Shown here piece by piece: positions 23,796-37,139 of a stretch of DNA of 64,000 nt. Each line of letters begins with the position of its first letter. The stretch's first letter is position 1. The translations under genes were made by a program, and so were the position numbers. The stretch comes from Actinernus sp. WN-2022 (Eukaryota > Cnidaria > Anthozoa > Actiniaria > Actinernidae), in contig JAOWCC010001604.1 of NCBI GenBank assembly GCA_030867875.1, positions 1 to 64,000 of the forward strand. The letters run 5' to 3'. The notes beneath the pieces were generated by a model that did not search any database, had not been told where the DNA came from, and saw nothing but the letters and a program-made list of their open reading frames with translations.

Positions 23796-25620
23796 CATTT
23801 TTTTTTAAATACATTTCTTTATGTATATCTATTTCTTTTTATTAATTTATATTTATTTATTTATTTTGTTCATGATGGGCCAGTATGACGCAGGATGATG
23901 CAGGATGATGCAGGATGATGCAGGATGAGGCAGGATGATGCAGGATGAGGCAGGATGATGCAGGATGATGCAGGATGATGCAGGATGATGCAGGATGATG
24001 CAGGATGATGCAGGATGATGCAGGATGATGCAGGATGATGCAAGATGATGCAGGATGATGCAGGATGAAGCAGGATGATGCAGGATGATGCAGGATGATG
24101 CAGGATTATGCAGGATGATGCAGGATGATGCAGGATGATACAGGATGATGCAGGATGATGCAGGATGATGCAGGATGATGCAGGAAGATACAGGATGATG
24201 CAGGATGATGCAGGATGATGCAGGATGATGCAGGATGATGCAGGATGATGCAGGATGATGCAGGATGATGCAGGATGATGCAGGGTGATGCAGGATGATG
24301 CAGGATGATGCAGGATGATGCAGGCTGATGCAGGATGATGCAGGATGATGCAGGATGATGCAGGATGATGCAGGATGATGCACGATGATGCACGATGATG
24401 TAGGATGAAAGAGGAGGATGAGTTGTATTTATTTATTTGTTAATTTTTTATACATTTCTTTATGTATTTCTATTTCTTTTTATTAATTTCTATTTATTTA
24501 TTTATTTTGTTCATGATGGGCCAGTATGACGCAGACTGATGCAGGATGATGCAGGATGATGTAGGATGATGCAGGATGATGCAGGATGATGCAGGATGAT
24601 GTAGGATAATGTAGGATGAAAGAGGAGGATGTGTCGTATTTATTTATTTGTTAATTTTTTATACATTTCTTTATGTATTTCTATTTCTTTTTATTAATTT
24701 CTATTTATTTATTTATTTTGTTCATGATGGGCCAGTATGACGCAGGATGATGCAGGATGATGCAGGATGATGCAGGATGATGCAGGATGATGCAGGATGA
24801 TGCAGGATGATGCAGGATGATGCAGGATGATGCAGGATGATGCAGGATGATGCAGGATGATGCAGGATGATGCAGGATGATGCAGGATGATGCAGGATGA
24901 AGCAGGATGATGCAGGATGATGCAGGATGATGCAGGATGATGCAGGATGATGCAGGATGAAGCAGGATGATGCAGGATGGTGCAGGATGATGCAGGATGA
25001 TGCAGGATGATGCAGGATGATGCAGGATGATGCAGGATGATGCAGGATGATGCAGGATGATGCAGGGTGATGCAGGATGATGCAGGATGATCAAGGATGA
25101 TGCAGGAGGATGCAGGATGATGCAGGAGGATGCAGGATGATGCAGGATGATGCAGGATGATGCAGGATGATGCAGGATGAAGCAGGATGATGCAGGATGA
25201 TGCAGGATGATGCAGGATGATGCAGGATGATGCAGGATGATGCAGGATGATGCACGATAATGCACGATAATGTAGGATGAAAGAGTAGGATGCATTTTTT
25301 TTTAAATACATTTCTTTATGTATATCTATTTCTTTTTATTAATTTATATTTATTTATTTATTTTGTTCATGATGGGCCAGTATGACGCAGGATGATGCAG
25401 GATGATGCAGGATGATGCAGGATGAGGCAGGATGATGCAGGATGAGGCAGGATGATGCAGGATGATGCAGGATGATGCAGGATGATGCAGGATGATGCAG
25501 GATGATGCAGGATGATGCAGGATGATGCAGGATGATGCAGGATGATGCAGGATGATGCAGGATGATGCAGGATGATGCAGGAAGATGCAGGAAGATGCAG
25601 GATGATGCAGGATGATGCAG
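23796..25620 (+). repeat. C-A-B-C cassette, copy II (offset 3794 bp to copy III)
   Basis: Spacers C 23796, A 24421, B 24630, C 25293. Block starts correspond to copy III at exactly 3794 bp. Shared private variants include caagatgatg, gattatgcagg, gatgatacagg and gaagatacagg. After the C spacer the copies stay alike through the double gaagatgcagg and then differ. Confidence 0.85.
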
Positions 25621-27589
25621 GATGATGCAGGATGATGCAGGATGATGCAGGATGATGCAGGATGATGCAGGATGATGCAGGATGATGCAGGATGATGCAG
25701 GATGATGCAGGATGATGCAGGATGATGCAGGATGATGCAGGATGATGCACGATAATGCACGATAATGTAGGATGAAAGAGGAGGATGCGTTGTATTTTTA
25801 TTTTTTTATTTTTTTATACATTTCTTTATGTATATCTATTTCTTTTTATTAATTTCTCTTTATTTATTTATTTTGTCCATGATGGGCCAGTATGAAGCAG
25901 GATGATGGAGGATGACGCAGACTGATGCAGGATGATGCAGGATGATGCAGGATGATGCAGGATGATGCAGGATGATGCAGGATGATGCAGGATGATGCAG
26001 GATGATGCCGGATGATGCAGGATGATGCAGGATGATGCAGCATGATGCAGGATGACGCAGGATGATGCAGGATGATGCAGGATGATGTAGGATAATGTAG
26101 GATGAAAGAGGAGGATGTGTCGTATTTATTTATTTGTTAATTTTTTATACATTTCTTTATGTATTTCTATTTCTTTTTATTAATTTCTATTTATTTATTT
26201 ATTTTGTTCATGATGGGCCAGTATGACGCAGGATGATGCAGGATGATGCAGGATGATGCAGGATGATGCAGGGTGATGCAGGATGATGCAGGATGATCAA
26301 GGATGATGCAGGAGGATGCAGGATGATGCAGGAGGATGCAGGATGATGCAGGATGATGCAGGATGATGCAGGATGATGCAGGATGAAGCAGGATGATGCA
26401 GGATGATGCAGGTTGATGCAGGATGATGCAGGATGATGCAGGAAGATGCAGGATGATGCAGGATGATGCAGGATGATGCAGGATGATGCAGGATGATGCA
26501 GGATGATGCAGGATGATGCAGGATGATGCAGGATGATGCAGGATGATGCAGGGTGATGCAGGATGATGCAGGATGATGCAGGATGATGCAGGCTGATGCA
26601 GGATGATGCAGGATGATGCAGGATGATGCAGGATGATGCAGGATGATGCAGGATGATGCAGGATGATGCAGGATGATGCAGGATGATGCAGGATGATGCA
26701 GGATGATGCAGGATGATGCAGGATGATGCAGGATGATGCAGTATGATGCAGGATGATGCAGGATGATGCCGGATGATGCAGGATGTTGCAGGATGATGCA
26801 GCATGATGCAGGATGACGCAGGATGATGCAGGATGATGCAGGATGATGTAGGATAATGTAGGATGAAAGAGGAGGATGTGTCGTATTTATTTATTTGTTA
26901 ATTTTTTATACATTTCTTTATGTATTTCTATTTCTTTTTATTAATTTCTATTTATTTATTTATTTTGTTCATGATGGGCCAGTATGACGCAGGATGAAGC
27001 AGGATGATGCAGGATGATGCAGGATGATGCAGGGTGATGCAGGATGATGCAGGATGATCAAGGATGATGCAGGAGGATGCAGGATGATGCAGGAGGATGC
27101 AGGATGATGCAGGATGATGCAGGATGATGCAGGATGATGCAGGATGATGCAGGATGATGCAGGATGATGCAGGATGATGCAGGATGATGCAGGATGATGC
27201 AGGATGATGCAGGATGATGCAGGATGATGCAGGATGATGCAGGATGATGCAGGATGATGCAGGATGATGCAGGATGATGCAGGATGATGCAGGATGATGC
27301 AGGGTGATGCAGGATGATGCAGGATGATGCAGGATGATGCAGGATGATGCAGGATGATGCAGGATGATGCAGGATGATGCAGGATGATGCAGGATGATGC
27401 AGGATGATGCAGGATGATGCAGGATGATGCAGGATGATGCAGGATGATGCAGGATGATGCCGGATGATGAAGGATGATGCCGGATGATGCAGGATGATGC
27501 AGGATGATGCAGCATGATGCAGGATGACGCAGGATGATGCAGGATGATGCAGGATGATGTAGGATAATGTAGGATGAAAGAGTAGGATG
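25621..27589 (+). repeat. D-B-B region between cassette copies
   Basis: Spacers D 25789, B 26119, B 26881. The blocks match those after the D spacers at 15907 and 21911, including gatcaagg, gaagatg, ggctgatg, cagtatgatg and ggatgttgcagg. One gttgatgcagg unit near 26412 is specific to this copy. The block at 27000-27590 matches that at 17115-17700. Confidence 0.8.
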
Positions 27590-29400
27590 CATTTTTTTTT
27601 AAATACATTTCTTTATGTATATCTATTTCTTTTTATTAATTTATATTTATTTATTTATTTTGTTCATGATGGGCCAGTATGACGCAGGATGATGCAGGAT
27701 GATGCAGGATGATGCAGGATGAGGCAGGATGATGCAGGATGAGGCAGGATGATGCAGGATGATGCAGGATGATGCAGGATGATGCAGGATGATGCAGGAT
27801 GATGCAGGATGATGCAGGATGATGCAGGATGATGCAAGATGATGCAGGATGATGCAGGATGAAGCAGGATGATGCAGGATGATGCAGGATGATGCAGGAT
27901 TATGCAGGATGATGCAGGATGATGCAGGATGATACAGGATGATGCAGGATGATGCAGGATGATGCAGGATGATGCAGGAAGATACAGGATGATGCAGGAT
28001 GATGCAGGATGATGCAGGATGATGCAGGATGATGCAGGATGATGCAGGATGATGCAGGATGATGCAGGATGATGCAGGGTGATGCAGGATGATGCAGGAT
28101 GATGCAGGATGATGCAGGCTGATGCAGGATGATGCAGGATGATGCAGGATGATGCAGGATGATGCAGGATGATGCACGATGATGCACGATGATGTAGGAT
28201 GAAAGAGGAGGATGAGTTGTATTTATTTATTTGTTAATTTTTTATACATTTCTTTATGTATTTCTATTTCTTTTTATTAATTTCTATTTATTTATTTATT
28301 TTGTTCATGATGGGCCAGTATGACGCAGACTGATGCAGGATGATGCAGGATGATGTAGGATGATGCAGGATGATGCAGGATGATGCAGGATGATGTAGGA
28401 TAATGTAGGATGAAAGAGGAGGATGTGTCGTATTTATTTATTTGTTAATTTTTTATACATTTCTTTATGTATTTCTATTTCTTTTTATTAATTTCTATTT
28501 ATTTATTTATTTTGTTCATGATGGGCCAGTATGACGCAGGATGATGCAGGATGATGCAGGATGATGCAGGATGATGCAGGATGATGCAGGATGATGCAGG
28601 ATGATGCAGGATGATGCAGGATGATGCAGGATGATGCAGGATGATGCAGGATGATGCAGGATGATGCAGGATGATGCAGGATGATGCAGGATGAAGCAGG
28701 ATGATGCAGGATGATGCAGGATGATGCAGGATGATGCAGGATGATGCAGGATGAAGCAGGATGATGCAGGATGGTGCAGGATGATGCAGGATGATGCAGG
28801 ATGATGCAGGATGATGCAGGATGATGCAGGATGATGCAGGATGATGCAGGATGATGCAGGGTGATGCAGGATGATGCAGGATGATCAAGGATGATGCAGG
28901 AGGATGCAGGATGATGCAGGAGGATGCAGGATGATGCAGGATGATGCAGGATGATGCAGGATGATGCAGGATGAAGCAGGATGATGCAGGATGATGCAGG
29001 ATGATGCAGGATGATGCAGGATGATGCAGGATGATGCAGGATGATGCACGATAATGCACGATAATGTAGGATGAAAGAGTAGGATGCATTTTTTTTTAAA
29101 TACATTTCTTTATGTATATCTATTTCTTTTTATTAATTTATATTTATTTATTTATTTTGTTCATGATGGGCCAGTATGACGCAGGATGATGCAGGATGAT
29201 GCAGGATGATGCAGGATGAGGCAGGATGATGCAGGATGAGGCAGGATGATGCAGGATGATGCAGGATGATGCAGGATGATGCAGGATGATGCAGGATGAT
29301 GCAGGATGATGCAGGATGATGCAGGATGATGCAGGATGATGCAGGATGATGCAGGATGATGCAGGATGATGCAGGAAGATGCAGGAAGATGCAGGATGAT
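27590..29400 (+). repeat. C-A-B-C cassette, copy III
   Basis: Spacers C 27590, A 28217, B 28428, C 29088, each 3794-3795 bp after its counterpart in copy II. Block contents appear the same to the eye up to about 29400. Confidence 0.85.
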
Positions 29401-31427
29401 GCAGGATGATGCAGGATGATGCAGGATGATGCAGGATGATGCAGGATGATGCAGGATGATGCAGGATGATGCAGGGTGATGCAGGATGATGCAGGATGAT
29501 GCAGGATGATGCAGGCTGATGCAGGATGATGCAGGATGATGCAGGATGATGCAGGATGATGCAGGATGATGCAGGATGATGCAGGATGATGCAGGATGAT
29601 GCAGGATGATGCAGGATGATGCAGGATGATGCAGGATGATGCAGGATGATGCAGGATGATGCAGGATGATGCAGGATGATGCAGGATGATGCAGGATGAT
29701 GCAGGATGATGCAGGATGATGCAGGATGATGCAGGATGATGCAGGGTGATGCAGGATGATGCAGGATGATGCAGGATAATGTAGGATGAAAGAGGAGGAT
29801 GTGTCGTATTTATTTATTTGTTAATTTTTTATACATTTCTTTATGTATTTCTATTTCTTTTTATTAATTTCTATTTATTTATTTATTTTGTTCATGATGG
29901 GCCAGTATGACGCAGGATGAAGCAGGATGATGCAGGATGATGCAGGATGATGCAGGGTGATGCAGGATGATGCAGGATGATCAAGGATGATGCAGGAGGA
30001 TGCAGGATGATGCAGGAGGATGCAGGATGATGCAGGATGATGCAGGATGATGCAGGATGATGCAGGATGATGCAGGATGATGCAGGATGATGCAGGATGA
30101 TGCAGGATGATGCAGGATGATGCAGGATGATGCAGGATGATGCAGGATGATGCAGGATGATGCAGGATGATGCAGGATGATGCAGGATGATGCAGGATGA
30201 TGCAGGATGATGCAGGATGATGCAGGATGATGCAGGATGATGCAGGATGATGCAGGATGATGCAGGATGATGCAGGATGATGCAGGATGATGCAGGATGA
30301 TGCACGATAATGCACGATAATGTAGGATGAAAGAGGAGGATGCGTTGTATTTTTATTTTTTTATTTTTTTATACATTTCTTTATGTATATCTATTTCTTT
30401 TTATTAATTTCTCTTTATTTATTTATTTTGTCCATGATGGGCCAGTATGAAGCAGGATGATGGAGGATGACGCAGACTGATGCAGGATGATGCAGGATGA
30501 TGCAGGATGATGCAGGATGATGCAGGATGATGCAGGATGATGCAGGATGATGCAGGATGATGCCGGATGATGCAGGATGATGCAGGATGATGCAGCATGA
30601 TGCAGGATGACGCAGGATGATGCAGGATGATGCAGGATGATGTAGGATAATGTAGGATGAAAGAGGAGGATGTGTCGTATTTATTTATTTGTTAATTTTT
30701 TATACATTTCTTTATGTATTTCTATTTCTTTTTATTAATTTCTATTTATTTATTTATTTTGTTCATGATGGGCCAGTATGACGCAGGATGATGCAGGATG
30801 ATGCAGGATGATGCAGGATGATGCAGGGTGATGCAGGATGATGCAGGATGATCAAGGATGATGCAGGAGGATGCAGGATGATGCAGGAGGATGCAGGATG
30901 ATGCAGGATGATGCAGGATGATGCAGGATGATGCAGGATGAAGCAGGATGATGCAGGATGATGCAGGATGATGCAGGATGATGCAGGATGATGCAGGAAG
31001 ATGCAGGATGATGCAGGATGATGCAGGATGATGCAGGATGATGCAGGATGATGCAGGATGATGCAGGATGATGCAGGATGATGCAGGATGATGCAGGATG
31101 ATGCAGGGTGATGCAGGATGATGCAGGATGATGCAGGATGATGCAGGCTGATGCAGGATGATGCAGGATGATGCAGGATGATGCAGGATGATGCAGGATG
31201 ATGCAGGATGATGCAGGATGATGCAGGATGATGCAGGATGATGCAGGATGATGCAGGATGATGCAGGATGATGCAGGATGATGCAGTATGATGCAGGATG
31301 ATGCAGGATGATGCCGGATGATGCAGGATGTTGCAGGATGATGCAGCATGATGCAGGATGACGCAGGATGATGCAGGATGATGCAGGATGATGTAGGATA
31401 ATGTAGGATGAAAGAGGAGGATGTGTC
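29401..31427 (+). repeat. Long block, B, D, B region
   Basis: A block running to about 29780 ends in gatgcaggataatgtagg, so the B spacer at 29802 lacks the usual first gatgtagg of its left flank. Spacers B 29802, D 30344 and B 30676 follow. The block 30780-31370 has the gatcaagg string, gaagatg, ggctgatg, cagtatgatg and ggatgttgcagg, as in 16340-16920. Confidence 0.78.
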
Positions 31428-33760
31428 GTATTTATTTATTTGTTAATTTTTTATACATTTCTTTATGTATTTCTATTTCTTTTTATTAATTTCTATTTAT
31501 TTATTTATTTTGTTCATGATGGGCCAGTATGACGCAGGATGATGCAGGATGATGCAGGATGATGCAGGGTGATGCAGGATGATGCAGGATGATCAAGGAT
31601 GATGCAGGAGGATGCAGGATGATGCAGGAGGATGCAGGATGATGCAGGATGATGCAGGATGATGCAGGATGAAGCAGGATGATGCAGGATGATGCAGGAT
31701 GATGCAGGATGATGCAGGATGATGCAGGATGATGCAGGATGATGCAGGATGATGCAGGATGATGCACGATAATGCACGATAATGTAGGATGAAAGAGTAG
31801 GATGCATTTTTTTTTTTTATACATTTCTTTATGTATATATATTTCTTTTTATTAATTTATATTTATTTATTTATTTTGTTCATGATGGGCCAGTATGACG
31901 CAGGATGATGCAGGATGATGCAGGATGATGCAGGATGAGGCAGGATGATGCAGGATGAGGCAGGATGATGCAGGATGAGGCAGGATGATGCAGGATGATG
32001 CAGGATGACGCAGGATGATGCAGGATGATGCAGGATGATGCAGGATGATGCAGGATGATGCAGGATGATGCAGGATGATGCAGGATGATGCAGGATGATG
32101 CAGGATGATGCAGGATGATGCAGGAAGATGCAGGATGATGCAGGATGATGCAGGATGATGCAGGATGATGCAGGATGATGCAGGATGATGCAGGATGATG
32201 CAGGATGATGCAGGATGATGCAGGGTGATGCAGGATGATGCAGGATGATGCAGGATGATGCAGGATGATGCAGGATGATGCAGGATGATGCAGGATGATG
32301 CAGGATGATGCAGGATGATGCAGGATGATGCAGGATGATGCAGGATGACGCAGGATGATGCAGGATGACGCAGGATGATGCAGCATGACGCAGGATGATG
32401 CAGCATGACGCAGGATGACGCAGGATGACGCAGGATGATGCAGGATGATGCAGGATGATGTAGGATCATGTAGGATGAAAGAGGAGGATGTGTCGTATTT
32501 ATTTATTTGTTATTTTTTTATACATTTCTTTATGTATTTCTATTTCTTTTTATTAATTACTATTTATTTATTTATTTTGTTCATGATGGGCCAGTATGAC
32601 GCAGGATGATGCAGGATGATGCAGGATGATGCAGGATGATGCAGGATGATGCAGGATGATGCAGGATGATGCCGGATGATGCAGGATGATGCAGGATGAT
32701 GCAGCATGATGCAGGATGACGCAGGATGATGCAGGATGATGCAGGATGATGTAGGATAATGTAGGATGAAAGAGGAGGATGTGTCGTATTTATTTATTTG
32801 TTAATTTTTTATACATTTCTTTATGTATTTCTATTTCTTTTTATTAATTTCTATTTATTTATTTATTTTGTTCATGATGGGCCAGTATGACGCAGGATGA
32901 TGCAGGATGATGCAGGATGATGCAGGGTGATGCAGGATGATGCAGGATGATCAAGGATGATGCAGGAGGATGCAGGATGATGCAGGAGGATGCAGGATGA
33001 TGCAGGATGATGCAGGATGATGCAGGATGATGCAGGATGAAGCAGGATGATGCAGGATGATGCAGGATGATGCAGGATGATGCAGGATGATGCAGGATGA
33101 TGCAGGATGATGCACGATAATGCACGATAATGTAGGATGAAAGAGTAGGATGCATTTTTTTTTTTATACATTTCTTTATGTATATCTATTTCTTTTTATT
33201 AATTTATATTAATTTATTTATTTTGTTCATGATGGGCCAGTATGACGCAGGATGATGCAGGATGATGCAGGATGATGCAGGATGAGGCAGGATGATGCAG
33301 GATGAGGCAGGATGATGCAGGATGATGCAGGATGAGGCAGGATGATGCAGGATGACGCAGGATGATGCAGGATGACGCAGGATGATGCAGCATGACGCAG
33401 GATGACGCAGGATGACGCAGGATGATGCAGGATGATGCAGGATGATGTAGGATCATGTAGGATGAAAGAGGAGGATGTGTCGTATTTATTTATTTGTTAT
33501 TTTTTTATACATTTCTTTATGTATTTCTATTTCTTTTTATTAATTACTATTTATTTATTTATTTTGTTCATGATGGGCCAGTATGACGCAGGATGATGCA
33601 GGATGATGCAGGATGATGCAGGATGATGCAGGATGATGCAGGATGATGCCGGATGATGCAGGATGATGCAGGATGATGCAGCATGATGCAGGATGACGCA
33701 GGATGATGCAGGATGATGCAGGATGATGTAGGATAATGTAGGATGAAAGAGGAGGATGTG
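31428..33760 (+). repeat. Dispersed duplicate, offset 27198 bp, copy 1
   Basis: Spacer order B 31428, C 31804, B-prime 32493, B 32783, C 33153, B-prime 33479, then B 33761. Five separate block starts recur exactly 27198 bp downstream. Shared private features include atgtatatatatttc in the C spacer at 31804 and tatattaatttattt in the C spacer at 33153. Differences include tatatttattt (here) against tatattaattt (copy 2) at the end of the first C spacer, and the number of gacgcagg and cagcatg units near 32340-32400. Confidence 0.85.
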
Positions 33761-36700
33761 TCCTATTTATTTATTTGTTAATTTTTTATACATTTCTTTA
33801 TGTATTTCTATTTCTTTTTATTAATTTCTATTTATTTATTTATTTTGTTCATGATGGGCCAGTATGACGCAGGATGATGCAGGATGATGCAGGATGATGC
33901 AGGATGATGCAGGATGATGCAGGGTGATGCAGGATGATGCAGGATGATCAAGGATGATGCAGGAGGATGCAGGATGATGCAGGATGATGCAGGATGATGC
34001 AGGATGATGCAGAATGATGCAGGATGATGCAGGATGATGCAGGATGATGCAGGATGATGCAGGATGATGCAGCATGATGCAGGATGACGCAGAATGATGC
34101 AGGATGATGCAGGATGATGTAGGATAATGTAGGATGAAAGAGGAGGATGTGTCCTATTTATTTATTTGTTAATTTTTTATACATTTCTTTATGTATTTCT
34201 ATTTCTTTTTATTAATTTCTATTTATTTATTTATTTTGTTCATGATGGGCCAGTATGACGCAGGATGATGCAGGATGATGCAGGATGATGCAGGGTGATG
34301 CAGGATGATGCAGGATGATCAAGGATGATGCAGGAGGATGCAGGATGATGCAGGAGGATGCAGGATGATGCAGGATGATGCAGGATGATGCAGGATGATG
34401 CAGGATGAAGCAGGATGATGCAGGATGATGCAGGATGATGCAGGATGATGCAGGATGATGCAGGATGATGCAGGATGATGCACGATAATGCACGATAATG
34501 TAGGATGAAAGAGTAGGATGCATTTTTTTTTTATACATTTCTTTATGTATATCTATTTCTTTTTATTAATTTATATTTATTTATTTATTTTGTTCATGAT
34601 GGGCCAGTATGACGCAGGATGATGCAGGATGATGCAGGATGATGCAGGATGAGGCAGGATGATGCAGGATGATGCAGGATGATGCAGGATGATGCAGGAT
34701 GATGCAGGATGATGCAGGATGATGCAGGATGACGCAGGATGATGCAGGATGATGCAGGATGATGCAGGATGATGCAGGATGATGCAGGATGATGCAGGAT
34801 GATGCAGGATGATGCAGGATGATGCAGGAAGATGCAGGATGATGCAGGATGATGCAGGATGATGCAGGATGATGCAGGATGATGCAGGATGAGGCAGGAT
34901 GATGCAGGATGAGGCAGGATGATGCAGGAGGATGCAGGATGATGCAGGAGGATGCAGGATGATGCAGGATGATGCAGGATGATGCAGGATGATGCAGGAT
35001 GATGCAGGATGATGCAGGATGATGCAGGATTATGCAGGATGATGCAGGATTATGCAGGATGATGCAGGATGATGCAGGATGATGGAGGATGACGCAGACT
35101 GATGCAGGATGATGCAGGATGATGCAGGATGATGCAGGATGATGCAGGATGATGCAGGATGATGCAGGATGATGCAGGATGATGCAGGATGATGCAGGAT
35201 GAGGCAGGATGATGCAGGATGATGCAGGATGATGCAGGATGATGCAGGATGATGCACGATGATGTAGGATGAAAGAGGAGGATGAGTTGTATTTATTTAT
35301 TTGTTATTTTTTTATACATTTCTTTATGTATTTCTATTTCTTTTTATTAATTTCTATTGATTTATTTATTTTGTTCATGATGGGCCAGTATGAAGCAGGA
35401 TGATGGAGGATGACGCAGACTGATGCAGGATGATGCAGGATGATGCAGGATGATGCAGGATGATGCAGGATGATGCAGGATGATGCAGGATGATGCCGGA
35501 TGATGCAGGATGATGCAGGATGATGCAGCATGATGCAGGATGACGCAGGATGATGCAGGATGATGCAGGATGATGTAGGATAATGTAGGATGAAAGAGGA
35601 GGATGTGTCGTATTTATTTATTTGTTATTTTTTTATACATTTCTTTATGTATTTCTATTTCTTTTTATTAATTTCTATTTATTTATTTATTTATTTTGTT
35701 CATGATGGGCCAGTATGACGCAGGATGATGCAGGATGATGCAGGATGATGCAGGATGATGCAGGATGATGCAGGGTGATGCAGGATGATGCAGGATGATC
35801 AAGGATGATGCAGGAGGATGCAGGATGATGCAGGATGATGCAGGATGATGCAGGATGATGCAGAATGATGCAGGATGATGCAGGATGATGCAGGATGATG
35901 CAGGATGATGCAGGATGATGCAGGATGATGCAGCATGATGCAGGATGACGCAGAATGATGCAGGATGATGCAGGATGATGTAGGATAATGTAGGATGAAA
36001 GAGGAGGATGTGTCCTATTTATTTATTTGTTAATTTTTTATACATTTCTTTATGTATTTCTATTTCTTTTTATTAATTTCTATTTATTTATTTATTTTTT
36101 TCATGATGGGCCAGTATGACGCAGGATGATGCAGGATGATGCAGGATGATGCAGGGTGATGCAGGATGATGCAGGATGATCAAGGATGATGCAGGAGGAT
36201 GCAGGATGATGCAGGAGGATGCAGGATGATGCAGGATGATGCAGGATGATGCAGGATGATGCAGGATGAAGCAGGATGATGCAGGATGATGCAGGATGAT
36301 GCAGGATGATGCAGGATGATGCAGGATGATGCAGGATGATGCACAATAATGCACGATAATGTAGGATGGAAGAGTAGGATGCATTTTTTTTTTTATACAT
36401 TTCTTTATGTATATCTATTTCTTTTTATTAATTTATATTTATTTATTTATTTTGTTCATGATGGGCCAGTATGACGCAGGATGATGCAGGATGATGCAGG
36501 ATGATGCAGGATGATGCAGGATGAGGCAGGATGATGCAGGATGAGGCAGGATGATGCAGGATGATGCAGGATGATGCAGGATGATGCAGGATGACGCAGG
36601 ATGATGCAGGATGATGCAGGATGATGCAGGATGATGCAGGATGATGCAGGATGATGCAGGATGATGCAGGATGATGCAGGATGATGCAGGACGATGCAGG

Positions 36701-37139
36701 AAGATGCAGGATGATGCAGGATGATGCAGGATGATGCAGGATGATGCAGGATGATGCAGGATGATGCAGGATGATGCAGGATGATGCAGGATGATGCACG
36801 ATGATGTAGGATGAAAGAGGAGGATGAGTTGTATTTATTTATTTGTTATTTTTTTATACATTTCTTTATGTATTTCTATTTCTTTTTATTAATTTCTATT
36901 GATTTATTTATTTTGTTCATGATGGGCCAGTATGAAGCAGGATGATGGAGGATGACGCAGACTGATGCAGGATGATGCAGGATGATGCAGGATGATGCAG
37001 GATGATGCAGGATGATGCAGGATGATGCAGGATGATGCAGGATGATGCAGGATGATGCCGGATGATGCAGGATGATGCAGGATGATGCAGCATGATGCAG
37101 GATGACGCAGGATGATGCAGGATGATGCAGGATGATGTA
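33640..37139 (+). repeat. Tandem 3409-bp duplication, copy 1
   Basis: Spacer order B 33761, B 34152, C 34521, A-prime 35287, B 35609, B 36012, C 36380, A-prime 36830. Every block start has a partner exactly 3409 bp downstream. The gtcctattta form of B is concentrated here. The only base difference I noticed within the aligned blocks is C at 36692 against T at 40101. Shared private variants include the extra ttta in the B spacer at 35609, ttttttcatgatggg at 36096 and cacaataatg at 36343. The left boundary is approximate. Confidence 0.9.
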
